From Planctomycetota bacterium (lineage in GTDB: Bacteria > Planctomycetota > Planctomycetia > Isosphaerales > Isosphaeraceae), in assembly GCA_028291545.1 (NCBI GenBank), contig JAQGHR010000154.1, forward strand, positions 1 through 42,503: a DNA stretch of 42,503 bases, given 5' to 3'. The first letter of the stretch is position 1, and each line of letters opens with the position of its first letter. The position numbers and the translations under genes were made by a program. Shown piece after piece: positions 1 through 7,593 of this stretch. Under the pieces are notes generated by a model that saw only the letters and a list, made by a program, of their open reading frames with translations, was not told the DNA's origin and made no database searches.

Positions 1-130
1 GTGGCCACTTCAGAAACCCCTCCGGATCGTCCGACCCGGGCAAGACGGATCACTCTGGAACTGCGGATACAAGTTCGCCATTGTATGCGATCGGCCACCC
101 GGCCGACAACCTCACCCCCCGGGAGGCGGA

Positions 131-805
131 ATGCCCGAATTGACCGCCGCGATCGCCGCCGACGGATTCGCGATCGTGCCCCCGATCGTCCCTCGCCACG
201 TCATCGACGACCTGATCTCCAGGATGGCCGACGCGCCGCATGCGATCCGGGACCTGATCTCGGCCGTGCCGGCGGTCGGGGACCTGGCACGACGGCCTGA
301 AATCCGTGGACTCGCCGAGACGATTCTCGGTCCAGGAGCGTTCGTGGCCCGGGCGATCCTGTTCGACAAGACGACCGGGGCGAACTGGAAGGTGGCCTGG
401 CACCAGGACCTGACGATCGCGGTGAGAGAACGCCGCGAGGTCGCCGGGTTCGGCCCGTGGTCGGAAAAGGCCGGAATCCCCCACGTTCAGCCGCCGGTCG
501 ACGTCCTGGAGAGGATGCTTGCCCTTCGAATTCACCTCGACCCCTGCGGACCCGAGAATGGCCCCCTGCGCGTCCTTCCGGGGTCGCACGGTTGCGGGAA
601 ACTCGACGCCCAGGCCATTGCCGATCGGCGTCGATCGACTCCCGAGGTCCCCTGCCTGGCGGATCGCGGAGGCATCGTGATCCTCAGGCCGCTATTGCTC
701 CACGCGTCATCCCCGGCCGCATCGCCCGGCCACCGCCGGGTGATCCATCTGGAGTTTGCGGCCGAGGATCTTCCGGGTCCGCTGGAATGGCACGGACGGT
801 GGTGA
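131..805 (+). CDS. Phytanoyl-CoA dioxygenase (PhyH) family protein
   Basis: A 224-residue protein of the non-haem Fe(II)/2-oxoglutarate oxygenase superfamily. The iron-binding facial triad is visible: H91-x-D93 in WHQD and the distal H191 in LLLHASSP, followed by an arginine pair at 202-203 that probably binds 2-oxoglutarate. GPLRVLPGSHG near 145-155 is the typical PhyH turn before the core. The ATG is preceded by GGGAGG at a slightly short but usable distance. Members of this family hydroxylate small molecules such as fatty acyl chains, ectoine or natural-product intermediates; the substrate here cannot be read from sequence. The protein is shorter than human PhyH but normal for bacterial members. 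It appears to stand alone, with a convergent gene downstream. Confidence 0.85.
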   Translation: MPELTAAIAADGFAIVPPIVPRHVIDDLISRMADAPHAIRDLISAVPAVGDLARRPEIRGLAETILGPGAFVARAILFDKTTGANWKVAWHQDLTIAVRERREVAGFGPWSEKAGIPHVQPPVDVLERMLALRIHLDPCGPENGPLRVLPGSHGCGKLDAQAIADRRRSTPEVPCLADRGGIVILRPLLLHASSPAASPGHRRVIHLEFAAEDLPGPLEWHGRW

Positions 806-813
806 CCGATCGC

Positions 814-1431
814 TCAGAGCCTCGCCTCGTCCGTCCCTGGAATTGGGGCCTTGAAGACGTGGTTCGTCGAGTAATGGTCCATTCCCGCCGCCCCCGACGT
901 GGCCGAAGAGAAGCTGGCCCAGACGCCCAGGCCGATGAGTGAGGTGCCCAGGAAGAAGGCCAGGACATCCAGGATCATCGGGCCGGGTGAACCGGCAGCA
1001 TTGCTCGGGCCGGGCAGGGTGAAGTTCACGTTATTGAAGCCCTGAGTCTTCAAGTTCGCCATCGATTGTTCCATCTGCTTCACGGTGGGAGCCATCGGGT
1101 CCCGCGACGACCAGGCGAACCAGAGCGAGCAAATCACGCAGAGCGTGCCGCAGGCGATCAGCCCGAGCGCGATGGCCGGGGCGGGGCGGGTCTCGGATCG
1201 GGCGAGAGAGGAAGCGACCGACGCGCCCACCCGCGTGAGCGGACCAATCAAGGCCAGGGTCAGGAAGAACAGGAGGGCGCCGGAGGAGAATACGACGACC
1301 CCGCCATTGCCGTGCCGCATGTCATCTCCCTCGTAGAATCCCGCCGCACTCGCCAGCGGGATCGCTCCGAGGAAGGCGACGGCCGAGGCGACGGCCGAGC
1401 TCAGGAAGGCTTGTCTCAAGAAGGGCACCAT
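814..1431 (-). CDS. Hypothetical four-helix membrane protein
   Basis: About 205 residues with four strongly hydrophobic segments: near the N-terminus (possibly a signal anchor), around 50-70, around 90-112, and close to the C-terminus. A polar stretch of about 40 residues lies between the third and fourth. I choose the start at 1431 because AAAGGA lies 7 bases upstream; an in-frame ATG at 1452 has no ribosome binding site. I recognise no family. Such small inner-membrane proteins are common in planctomycetes. It is convergent with the PhyH gene and divergent from the SDR gene at 1558. Function unknown. Confidence 0.6.
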   Translation of the reverse strand: MVPFLRQAFLSSAVASAVAFLGAIPLASAAGFYEGDDMRHGNGGVVVFSSGALLFFLTLALIGPLTRVGASVASSLARSETRPAPAIALGLIACGTLCVICSLWFAWSSRDPMAPTVKQMEQSMANLKTQGFNNVNFTLPGPSNAAGSPGPMILDVLAFFLGTSLIGLGVWASFSSATSGAAGMDHYSTNHVFKAPIPGTDEARL

Positions 1432-1557
1432 CGCAGGATCCTTTCGTGTCATGGCACTTGGCGAGCCCGGTCGCGGAACGTACTCCTATCTTCGCGACGA
1501 CACAATCATTATTGTCCCGGCATCACCCCGATTTTCTCGATCGAGTCCTTTCCATCC

Positions 1558-2370
1558 ATGCCTGAGATCAAGACTGCGGTCGTCACCGGCGCGTCGGCCG
1601 GGATTGGACGCGAGATCGTTCGCCAACTGGTCCTCGACCGGGGCCTGACCGTCCTGGCCACGGCAAGGCGGCTCGACCGGCTGCGAGAACTCGCCGCCGA
1701 GCTGCCGGCCGGATCGGTCCATGTGCTTGAGGGCGACCTGGCCGACGCCGGATTTCGCGCGAGGTTGTGGGAACACGCCGAGGCCGTTCTCCCCGGCGGC
1801 GTGGACCTGCTCGTCAACAATGCCGGTCTCGGGCATTACGCCGAGTTCACCGAGGAAGATCCCGATGTCTGGAGGCGGATCGTCGAGGTGAACGTGGTCG
1901 CCCTGATGGATCTCACGCAGCGTGCCGCCAGACATATGAAGGCGCGGAAGTCGGGGCAGATCGTGGAGATCTCGTCGATCCTGGGGTTCGTGGGCATCCC
2001 ATACTCGGCCGCTTACGTGGCGACGAAGCACGCGGTCAACGGCCTGGTGAAGTGCCTTCGCTACGAGCTACGCGGGACCGGTGTCCGCGTCTGGGCGGCC
2101 TGTCCCGGCCGGACCGAGAGCGAGTTCACCAGCGTGGCCCTGGGTCGGCCCGGCGGCAAGGGACGGGCAAAGGCCGGGGCGTCGACCGCTCTGGTCGTGC
2201 GCAACATCCTTCGCGGACGCGATCGTGACCGGCAGTTCCTCATACCGACCTGGTCCGCCTGGGCCCTCGTCACGCTCGCCCACTGGCTTCCCGGCCCGTT
2301 CGAGTGGTTCATGCAGCGCTGGTCTCCCGCCTATTTCCAGAGAGAGATTGCCGAGGCGCGATCGTCGTAA
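1558..2370 (+). CDS. SDR family NAD(P)-dependent oxidoreductase
   Basis: A 270-residue classical short-chain dehydrogenase/reductase. The cofactor motif TGASAGIG is at residues 10-17, NNAG at 87-90, a serine in EISS near 139-140, and the catalytic YVATK with Y153 and K157. The reading frame stays open far upstream, but the homology and the ATG at 1558 define the start. The hydrophobic, tryptophan-rich C-terminus (about 225-260) is like that of SDRs acting on membrane-associated or lipid substrates. The family reduces or oxidises carbonyl/hydroxyl groups; the substrate is not evident. No obvious operon partner: upstream is a divergent membrane protein and downstream a convergent DUF1501 gene. 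Confidence 0.85.
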   Translation: MPEIKTAVVTGASAGIGREIVRQLVLDRGLTVLATARRLDRLRELAAELPAGSVHVLEGDLADAGFRARLWEHAEAVLPGGVDLLVNNAGLGHYAEFTEEDPDVWRRIVEVNVVALMDLTQRAARHMKARKSGQIVEISSILGFVGIPYSAAYVATKHAVNGLVKCLRYELRGTGVRVWAACPGRTESEFTSVALGRPGGKGRAKAGASTALVVRNILRGRDRDRQFLIPTWSAWALVTLAHWLPGPFEWFMQRWSPAYFQREIAEARSS

Positions 2371-2435
2371 GCCCCATGGGCGTTGTTCCCTGGCAGGGTG
2401 GGTCAGACGTCCGAAGACGACTCCGAAATCCGGGC

Positions 2436-3653
2436 TCAACCCTTCAGCACCGCTAACTTCGCGAACTCGGCCCCGAGAATCTCCTTCGAGAGGCAGCCGA
2501 GCCAGCCATCGAGGAGGGACGCATAAACGGATCGGAAATCGGTGTGATGGATCAGGTCGCCCTCGCCGAGGGTGGCGAGGCTGGGATGCTTGCCGAGGAT
2601 GCCGCCCTGGATCGGGGAGCCGGCGAGCATCAGGCAAGAGGCCGCGCCGTGGTCCGTGCCCTGGCTGGCGTTCTCGTCCACGCGACGGCCGAACTCGCTG
2701 AAAATCATCACGACGACCTTGTCCGCGAGCTTCCGCGTGCTGAGGTCCTTCTCGAACGTCGCCATCGCGCCGGCGAGTTCTTCGAGCAATTGCCCATGCG
2801 TCTCGGCCTGCGAGGCGTGGGTGTCGTAGCCGTCCTGCGAGGCGTAAAGAACGCGGACGCCGAGGTTCGCCGCGACGATCCGGGCGGCCTTTTGCAGTTG
2901 CGCGCCAAGGTCCGATTCCGGATACTCCAGGCTCGGTCCCGGCTGATCGTTGGCGGCCTTCAGGCGGTCGGCCGCGAGATAGAGCGTCTCGGCCTGGCGG
3001 CGCAGGTGCCCAACAGGCCCCTTGGTCGCTCCGGGTTGCGTCGAAAGCTCACGACGAAGCTTCGCCTTCGGGTCGTTGGCCGCCGCCGTGAGCGCTTCCA
3101 GCTGCGCAACGACCGGCACGAACGACGCCTCGGCCTGGAGCGCCTGGGGCAGGCCCTCGGTCAGGGATAAACCACGGAGCGTCGCGTCCTTCGCGCGGGG
3201 CATCGAATCGAGCGAGCGTCCGAGCCATCCGGTCGTCGGCTGCGCGGCCGCGACGCTGGCGGTATGCCAGATCTCCATCGAGCGGAAGTGCGAGCGATCG
3301 GGCTTCGGGTAGCCCACGCCCTGCACCACGGCGAGTTTGCCTTCCTTGAACAGCTCGGCCATCGGCGCCAGCTTCGGATGCAGGCCGAGGGAATCCGACA
3401 GCCTCACGACCTCGTTCTTCGGGATGCCCAGCGTGCGGCGGTTCTTGTAATAGAGCGCGTCCTCGAACGGGATCACCGTGTTGAGGCCGTCGTTGCCTCC
3501 GGTCAGCTCGACGACGATCAGGACGTGGTCATTCCTGTCCGCCTTCACCGCATCCTCGGCCGCCCTCGCCAGCAGCCCCGGCGCGGCTCCCGCGAGCGAG
3601 ACGAACGAGAGACCCGCCACGCTCCGGCCGAGGAACTGTCTGCGCGTCGTCAT
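2436..3653 (-). CDS. DUF1501 domain-containing secreted protein
   Basis: A 405-residue protein starting MTTRRQFLGR, a twin-arginine (Tat) signal followed by a hydrophobic stretch and an Ala-rich cleavage region near residue 30. The body carries the DUF1501 signatures ELTGGNDGLNTVIP near the N-terminus and FSEFGRRV...GTDHG in the C-terminal third. DUF1501 proteins belong to the alkaline-phosphatase/sulfatase-like superfamily, are greatly expanded in planctomycetes, and usually pair with DUF1800 or DUF1549/DUF1553 proteins; no such partner is present here. The start at 3653 is preferred over 3677 because GGAGG lies 8 bases upstream of it. Exported and folded before export; biochemical role unknown. 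Confidence 0.9.
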   Translation of the reverse strand: MTTRRQFLGRSVAGLSFVSLAGAAPGLLARAAEDAVKADRNDHVLIVVELTGGNDGLNTVIPFEDALYYKNRRTLGIPKNEVVRLSDSLGLHPKLAPMAELFKEGKLAVVQGVGYPKPDRSHFRSMEIWHTASVAAAQPTTGWLGRSLDSMPRAKDATLRGLSLTEGLPQALQAEASFVPVVAQLEALTAAANDPKAKLRRELSTQPGATKGPVGHLRRQAETLYLAADRLKAANDQPGPSLEYPESDLGAQLQKAARIVAANLGVRVLYASQDGYDTHASQAETHGQLLEELAGAMATFEKDLSTRKLADKVVVMIFSEFGRRVDENASQGTDHGAASCLMLAGSPIQGGILGKHPSLATLGEGDLIHHTDFRSVYASLLDGWLGCLSKEILGAEFAKLAVLKG

Positions 3654-3954
3654 GGAAGCGGCCTCCGATTCTGGCAATCAGCGGTGCTCTGACCATGCTA
3701 ACCGATGGAATCGAAGAGTGTCACGCAGAGGCGGGGAGGCGCAGAGAATACGGGAGAGCCTCTGCCATCTTCCTTCTCCGCGCCTCCCCGCCTCTGCGTG
3801 AAATCCTTGTATTTGCATTTCCCGAAATGATCCGAATTCGCCGCCTCCCCATCTTCCGACACCACCGCGACGAGTATGATCGCGAAATCGCGAACCGCCG
3901 TGTTCGTGACGCTCCCTCCGCGAAGGAGACTCGACGAAATCGAGAGCCGTACTT
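3654..3954. other. Divergent intergenic region carrying an inverted repeat
   Basis: About 300 bases between the divergently transcribed DUF1501 and C25 peptidase genes. It holds the 3722-3800 inverted repeat described separately. I see no convincing small gene; open frames here lack ribosome binding sites and read through the repeat. Promoters for both flanking genes should lie here, but no clear -35/-10 pair stands out. Confidence 0.6.
3722..3800. repeat. Inverted pair of CACGCAGAGG dispersed repeats
   Basis: The left arm 3722-3742 and right arm 3780-3800 are perfect 21-base inverted complements separated by 37 bases. The arm begins CACGCAGAGGCGGGGAGGCG. Related sequences occur at 8866-8905, 9675-9710, 24197-24225 and 24268-24296, so this is one member of a dispersed repeat family. 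Transcribed, it would form a very stable stem. Confidence 0.85.
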
Positions 3955-5349
3955 ATGCGATCCGAATCCGATTCAGGTCTACGCCGTCTGGTGCTCGGCG
4001 TCGTGGCCACGCTCTCGCTCCTGGCGCATCCCGTCTCGGCGGGCGAGGCGAAGAAGGGCGTGGTCATCATCGCGCCGAAGCGGTTCCACGAGGCGCTCAA
4101 GGACTTCGTCGCGCACAAGACGACCCTGATGCCGACCGAGCTGGTCTCGCTCCAGGAAATCCTGATGTCCTCGCCCGGCGTCGATGATCCGGAGCGGCTC
4201 AAGCGGTTCCTGTTCACGGCCTGGAAGGAGAGGAACGCCGGTTATGCGTTGCTCGTGGGCGATGCCGACGTCCTGCCCGTGCGCTACATGGTCCTGGACC
4301 GGGCCACCCCCGAAGCGTTCGATTACGCGTTCTACCCGAGCGACCTTTACTACGCGGACCTCGCGAAGAAAGACGGCAAATTCGACGATTGGAACGGCCG
4401 CAAGGACGGGTTCCACGCCGGGTATTTCGGCGAGGTCCGGGGCGAGAAGAACAAGGACGACCCGATTAACTACGACGCGATCGACTATCGCCCCGATATC
4501 GCCGTCGGCCGATGGCCGGTGAGCACGGAGGAGGAAGTCCGGCGAGTGGCGAAGAAGACGATGGACTTCGAGCGTCGGTCGCTTGCGGGCAACGGGCCGG
4601 GCGTGCGCAAGGCGGCGTACTTCTCGGTCGGAGGCTGGGTCGATAGCCGAGGGATGATGGACAGGCTGGCCAGGACGCTCCCGAAAGGCTGGTCGGCCGA
4701 CGAGCGGTTTTACGGCCGTCGCGGGAGCAACGCACCCGACGAATCGGGGCTCGTCTCGATCATGAACGACGGCGTGAGCCTGATCTTCCACGCCGGCCAC
4801 GGCTCCGACGATTCGTGGGAGGGCTGCACGAGTCTCGGGTCCCTGCTGCCGAAGCTCACGAACGCCGACCGCCTGCCCATCGTGCTCTCGGCGGGTTGCT
4901 CGACGGCCCGGTTCGCGACGCTGCCCCCGTACGAGCCTTATGTTGATGTGGACGGCCACGAGCACAAGGGCTCGAACTTCGGCGAGGTCTTCCGGGCCCC
5001 GCCTTCGCCACCGGCCGTCTATCAGCGGGGCAAGTACAACCCCTCGGGGCTTGGCGAAGGGCTCCTCCGCCGCGAGGCCAATGGCGCGGTCGCTTACATC
5101 GGCTGCAACACCGGCAGCCAGCCGTGCGGACTGACGCTCCTCGAAGGTTTCTCGGCCGCGCTCGCCAAACAGGGGGAGCCGCGCCTGGGAGATTGCTGGT
5201 CCGGTGCGCTGGCCCATTACTACGACGCCGAGCACCTGGAGACCATCCGCCCCACCGCCGACTGGTACCCGGCCAGCATCTTCTTTCAGGGGATGAAGTT
5301 CATGCTGTTCGGCGACCCCTCGCTCCGCATGCCGGCACCGGGTCGTTGA
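3955..5349 (+). CDS. Gingipain-like C25 family cysteine peptidase, secreted
   Basis: A 464-residue protein with an N-terminal signal (residues about 10-30, ending PVSAG). The caspase-like catalytic dyad of peptidase family C25 is visible: H282 in FHAGHGS and C315 in LSAGCSTARF. Upstream blocks YALLVGDADVLPVRY (about 97-111) and YYADL (132-136) are also typical of the gingipain fold. The C-terminal FFQGMKFMLFGDPSLRMP matches the end of the C25 catalytic domain. There is no C-terminal adhesin or type IX sorting domain, unlike Porphyromonas gingipains, so it is a minimal catalytic unit. Probably acts in the periplasm or outside the cell; specificity is unknown. Confidence 0.8.
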   Translation: MRSESDSGLRRLVLGVVATLSLLAHPVSAGEAKKGVVIIAPKRFHEALKDFVAHKTTLMPTELVSLQEILMSSPGVDDPERLKRFLFTAWKERNAGYALLVGDADVLPVRYMVLDRATPEAFDYAFYPSDLYYADLAKKDGKFDDWNGRKDGFHAGYFGEVRGEKNKDDPINYDAIDYRPDIAVGRWPVSTEEEVRRVAKKTMDFERRSLAGNGPGVRKAAYFSVGGWVDSRGMMDRLARTLPKGWSADERFYGRRGSNAPDESGLVSIMNDGVSLIFHAGHGSDDSWEGCTSLGSLLPKLTNADRLPIVLSAGCSTARFATLPPYEPYVDVDGHEHKGSNFGEVFRAPPSPPAVYQRGKYNPSGLGEGLLRREANGAVAYIGCNTGSQPCGLTLLEGFSAALAKQGEPRLGDCWSGALAHYYDAEHLETIRPTADWYPASIFFQGMKFMLFGDPSLRMPAPGR

Positions 5350-5477
5350 CTTGAGCCGGCCTTGGTCGCAGTCTGTGAGGAATGGCCGCTACCGGGAAAA
5401 CCAGCTTCCAGCGGCTTTCCCCTGCCTACCGTCTCCTCGAACCTCGAATCGCTCGCTTTCTTGAAGGGACACCACGC

Positions 5478-6389
5478 ATGAGCCTCTCCCGACGCGCCTT
5501 TCCCCTCGCCGTTGCCGCGATCTTCGCGATCTCCGGGTCGTCCTTGCAGGCGGCCGACAAGCTGAAATTGCTGATCATCGACGGCCAGAACAATCATGAC
5601 TGGAAGGCGATGACGCCTCCGATGAAGGCCGCTCTGGAAGCGACCGGCCGGTTTACCGTGGACGTGGCCACGACGCCCCACCAGAAGACCACCGGCGAAT
5701 CCTGGAAGGCGTTCATGCCCGAGTTTTCCAAGTACGACGTCGTCCTGAGCAACTACAACGGCGAGCCCTGGCCCGAGCGGGTGCAGAAGGCGCTCGAGAC
5801 GTACGTGGCCGACGGAGGCGGGCTGGTCGTCGTCCATGCCGCGAACAACGCCTTCGAGGGTTGGCCCGCGTGGAACGAGATGATCGGCCTGGGCTGGCGC
5901 GGCCCGCAGTTCGGCGACCGGGTCACGATCGCTGACTCGGGCAAGGTCGTCCGCACCCCCAAGGGCGAAGGCCCCGGCTCCGGCCACGGCCCGCAGCATG
6001 CGTATACGGTCGTCACCCGCGACGCCGATCACCCCGTCACCAAGGGCATGCCCGCCTCGTGGATGCACGCCAAGGACGAGCTTTACCACGGCCAGCGCGG
6101 CCCCGCGAAGGACATGCACATCCTCGCCAGCGCCTTCTCGGCCAGCGAAAAGGGCGGCACCGGCACGAATGAGCCGATGATCTGGGTCATCCCCTACGGC
6201 AAGGGCCGCGTGTTCACGACCGTGATGGGCCACGTCGGCGGCGGCGACATCACCGCCATCCGCTGCGTCGGGTTCCAGACCGTCGTCGCCCGTGGCAGCG
6301 AGTGGGCCGCCACCGGGAAGGTTACCCTGCCCATCCCCAAGAATTTCCCCAAGGACGAGGTCAGCCTGGCCCCGTCCGAGACGAAATGA
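5478..6389 (+). CDS. ThuA-like domain secreted protein
   Basis: A 303-residue exported protein. A signal peptide occupies residues 1-25 (SRR, hydrophobic core, cleavage after LQA). The mature part matches the ThuA-like class-I glutamine-amidotransferase-like fold: LLIIDGQNNHDW at its start, YDVVLSNYNG, a GGGLVVVHAANNAF block, and a C-terminal GKGRVFTTVMGHVGG. Planctomycetes carry many such proteins, often linked to sugar metabolism; catalysis is not established. I use the ATG at 5478, which has GAAGGGA upstream and begins directly at the signal peptide; the frame is open upstream to 5382. It follows the C25 gene by 128 bases and may be co-transcribed. Confidence 0.85.
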   Translation: MSLSRRAFPLAVAAIFAISGSSLQAADKLKLLIIDGQNNHDWKAMTPPMKAALEATGRFTVDVATTPHQKTTGESWKAFMPEFSKYDVVLSNYNGEPWPERVQKALETYVADGGGLVVVHAANNAFEGWPAWNEMIGLGWRGPQFGDRVTIADSGKVVRTPKGEGPGSGHGPQHAYTVVTRDADHPVTKGMPASWMHAKDELYHGQRGPAKDMHILASAFSASEKGGTGTNEPMIWVIPYGKGRVFTTVMGHVGGGDITAIRCVGFQTVVARGSEWAATGKVTLPIPKNFPKDEVSLAPSETK

Positions 6390-7048
6390 TCGGGGTTCGG
6401 TCGCGGATCAGACGAAATACGGCCAGGGCAAACGGTTTGCGCCGCATCAGATGCCCTGGCCTTCGGTTCGGCGCCGCGCTCATGCTGTTGCTGCGCCCCG
6501 CCGATTTCGGCCGAGATCCGAGCGGTCCGCCCGACAAACCTGATTCCCTGTGAGGAACCGGGTCCCGATCTTCCAGAAGATTTTCCGGGAATCTTGGGCC
6601 GATGGACTGGAGGGACGACCCGGTCCTTGATCATCATCGTGTCAAAATGGGTGAGCGATCGGCCAATCGGTGGAGAGTTCCACGGTCGCCGTCGGTTGAG
6701 TTCTGCCGCCTTTTTCCGGGTGCCACTGGCAGCTTGCCTGCCAGAGTGTGCGACCCATAGCCGAAGTCACTGGCAGGCAAGCCGCCAGTGGCACCCGGAA
6801 ACGGCCTGCCCACTCCGAGCACCGCAACCAAGGACCGGACCGACCCGGGGAGAATCCCTCCCGTAGGAGGGAGTGCTAGACAACTTACGTCGAGATTGAT
6901 AGCTTGGGCATCTTCCGTCGCCGACTCGCCCTCGGACGAGGCTTGTGATGGTGGATTGAAACGGCCGATAAGACTGAGAAGTGGTCGCCGCCGCGCCAAG
7001 AGCGGACGCGGGACGGACGTGATTCGGATACCAGCAGGAGGTCTTCCC
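6390..7048. other. Long intergenic region with a large inverted repeat
   Basis: About 660 bases without a credible gene. It contains the 31-base inverted repeat at 6714-6800. Frames open across it show no family resemblance and low-complexity Arg/Pro composition typical of non-coding high-GC DNA. The promoter for acpP should lie in the last 150 bases, but no consensus element is obvious. Confidence 0.6.
6714..6800. repeat. 31-base inverted repeat
   Basis: The arms 6714-6744 and 6770-6800 are inverted complements with a single mismatch, separated by 25 bases. The arm core reads GGTGCCACTGGCAGCTTGCC. It can fold into a very stable hairpin. There is no U-tract, so it is not a typical intrinsic terminator. 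It resembles a repetitive extragenic palindromic or miniature mobile element. No second copy is in the window. Confidence 0.85.
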
Positions 7049-7282
7049 GTGTCTGTGGAAGAACGCGTGATCGAGATCGTCAGCGAGCAAATGGGCGTCG
7101 CTAAAGACCAAATCAACCGCGAGACGTCGTTCGTCAACGACCTCGGGGCCGACTCGCTCGATACCGTCGAGCTTGTGATGGAGTTCGAAGAAGAATTCGA
7201 TATTACCATCCCCGACGAAGAGGCCGAGAAGATCCAGACCGTCGGACAGGCGATCTCGTATATCGAGGAACATTCCAAGTAG
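7049..7282 (+). CDS. acpP: Acyl carrier protein
   Basis: A 77-residue acyl carrier protein, exactly the usual length. The phosphopantetheine attachment serine lies in DLGADSLDTVELVMEFEEEF, near residue 37, and the rest is the strongly acidic four-helix ACP. The start is a GTG at 7049 with AGGAGG at 7036-7041, 7 bases upstream; the longer open frame upstream is not protein-like. It carries growing acyl chains in type II fatty acid synthesis in the cytoplasm. A second ACP gene and fabF follow immediately, so this is the first gene of a three-gene lipid synthesis operon. Confidence 0.95.
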   Translation: MSVEERVIEIVSEQMGVAKDQINRETSFVNDLGADSLDTVELVMEFEEEFDITIPDEEAEKIQTVGQAISYIEEHSK

Positions 7283-7296
7283 ACCCCGGCGGGATC

Positions 7297-7593
7297 ATGC
7301 CCTACGTCGAAGATCGCGGCGGACACGACTTCGACGGGAACGACCCGTGGAAGGGGTATCCCGTCGCGATCGTCGATCGGGTGCGGCGTATCCTCTACGA
7401 ACAAACGGGGATGGCGAGTTCTAAGCTGCTTCCAGGGACGCGGATAATCGATGATATCGGGCTGGATTCGCTCGACCTCTGGGATTTCGAGTGCGAGATC
7501 CATAAGGAGTTCTCGATCGTGCCGGACGATGACGCAGAATCGATCGGGACGCTGGGAGAGCTTGTTCACTACTTGAAGGATCGAACTGGATAA
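7297..7593 (+). CDS. Second, divergent acyl carrier protein
   Basis: A 98-residue protein lying 14 bases after acpP. Residues about 25-95 match the ACP fold, with the phosphopantetheine serine in IGLDSLDLWDFECEI. An N-terminal extension of about 24 residues (MPYVEDRGGHD...) precedes the domain. It is clearly divergent from the housekeeping ACP: less acidic, with a Trp after the attachment helix. Its stop overlaps the fabF ATG by one base (TAATG), which suggests translational coupling. It could serve a specialised acyl product or a dedicated acyltransferase. Whether it is loaded by the same phosphopantetheinyl transferase is unknown. Confidence 0.8.
   Translation: MPYVEDRGGHDFDGNDPWKGYPVAIVDRVRRILYEQTGMASSKLLPGTRIIDDIGLDSLDLWDFECEIHKEFSIVPDDDAESIGTLGELVHYLKDRTG

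Noticed and set aside
1452..1467. TGGCACTTGGCGAGC upstream of the SDR gene as a sigma-54 site
   Set aside because: GG-N10-GC spacing fits, but the -12 box is GAGC rather than TTGC, and other TGGCAC occurrences (for example near 791, 10187 and 16802) do not even keep the spacing.
1066..1557. N-terminal extension of the SDR protein
   Set aside because: The frame is open, but the residues before MPEIKTAVVTG are Arg/Gly-rich, overlap the divergent membrane gene and lack homology.
3979..5235. 418-codon minus-strand frame across the C25 peptidase
   Set aside because: Antisense to a complete peptidase gene with catalytic residues; no start signal or domain.
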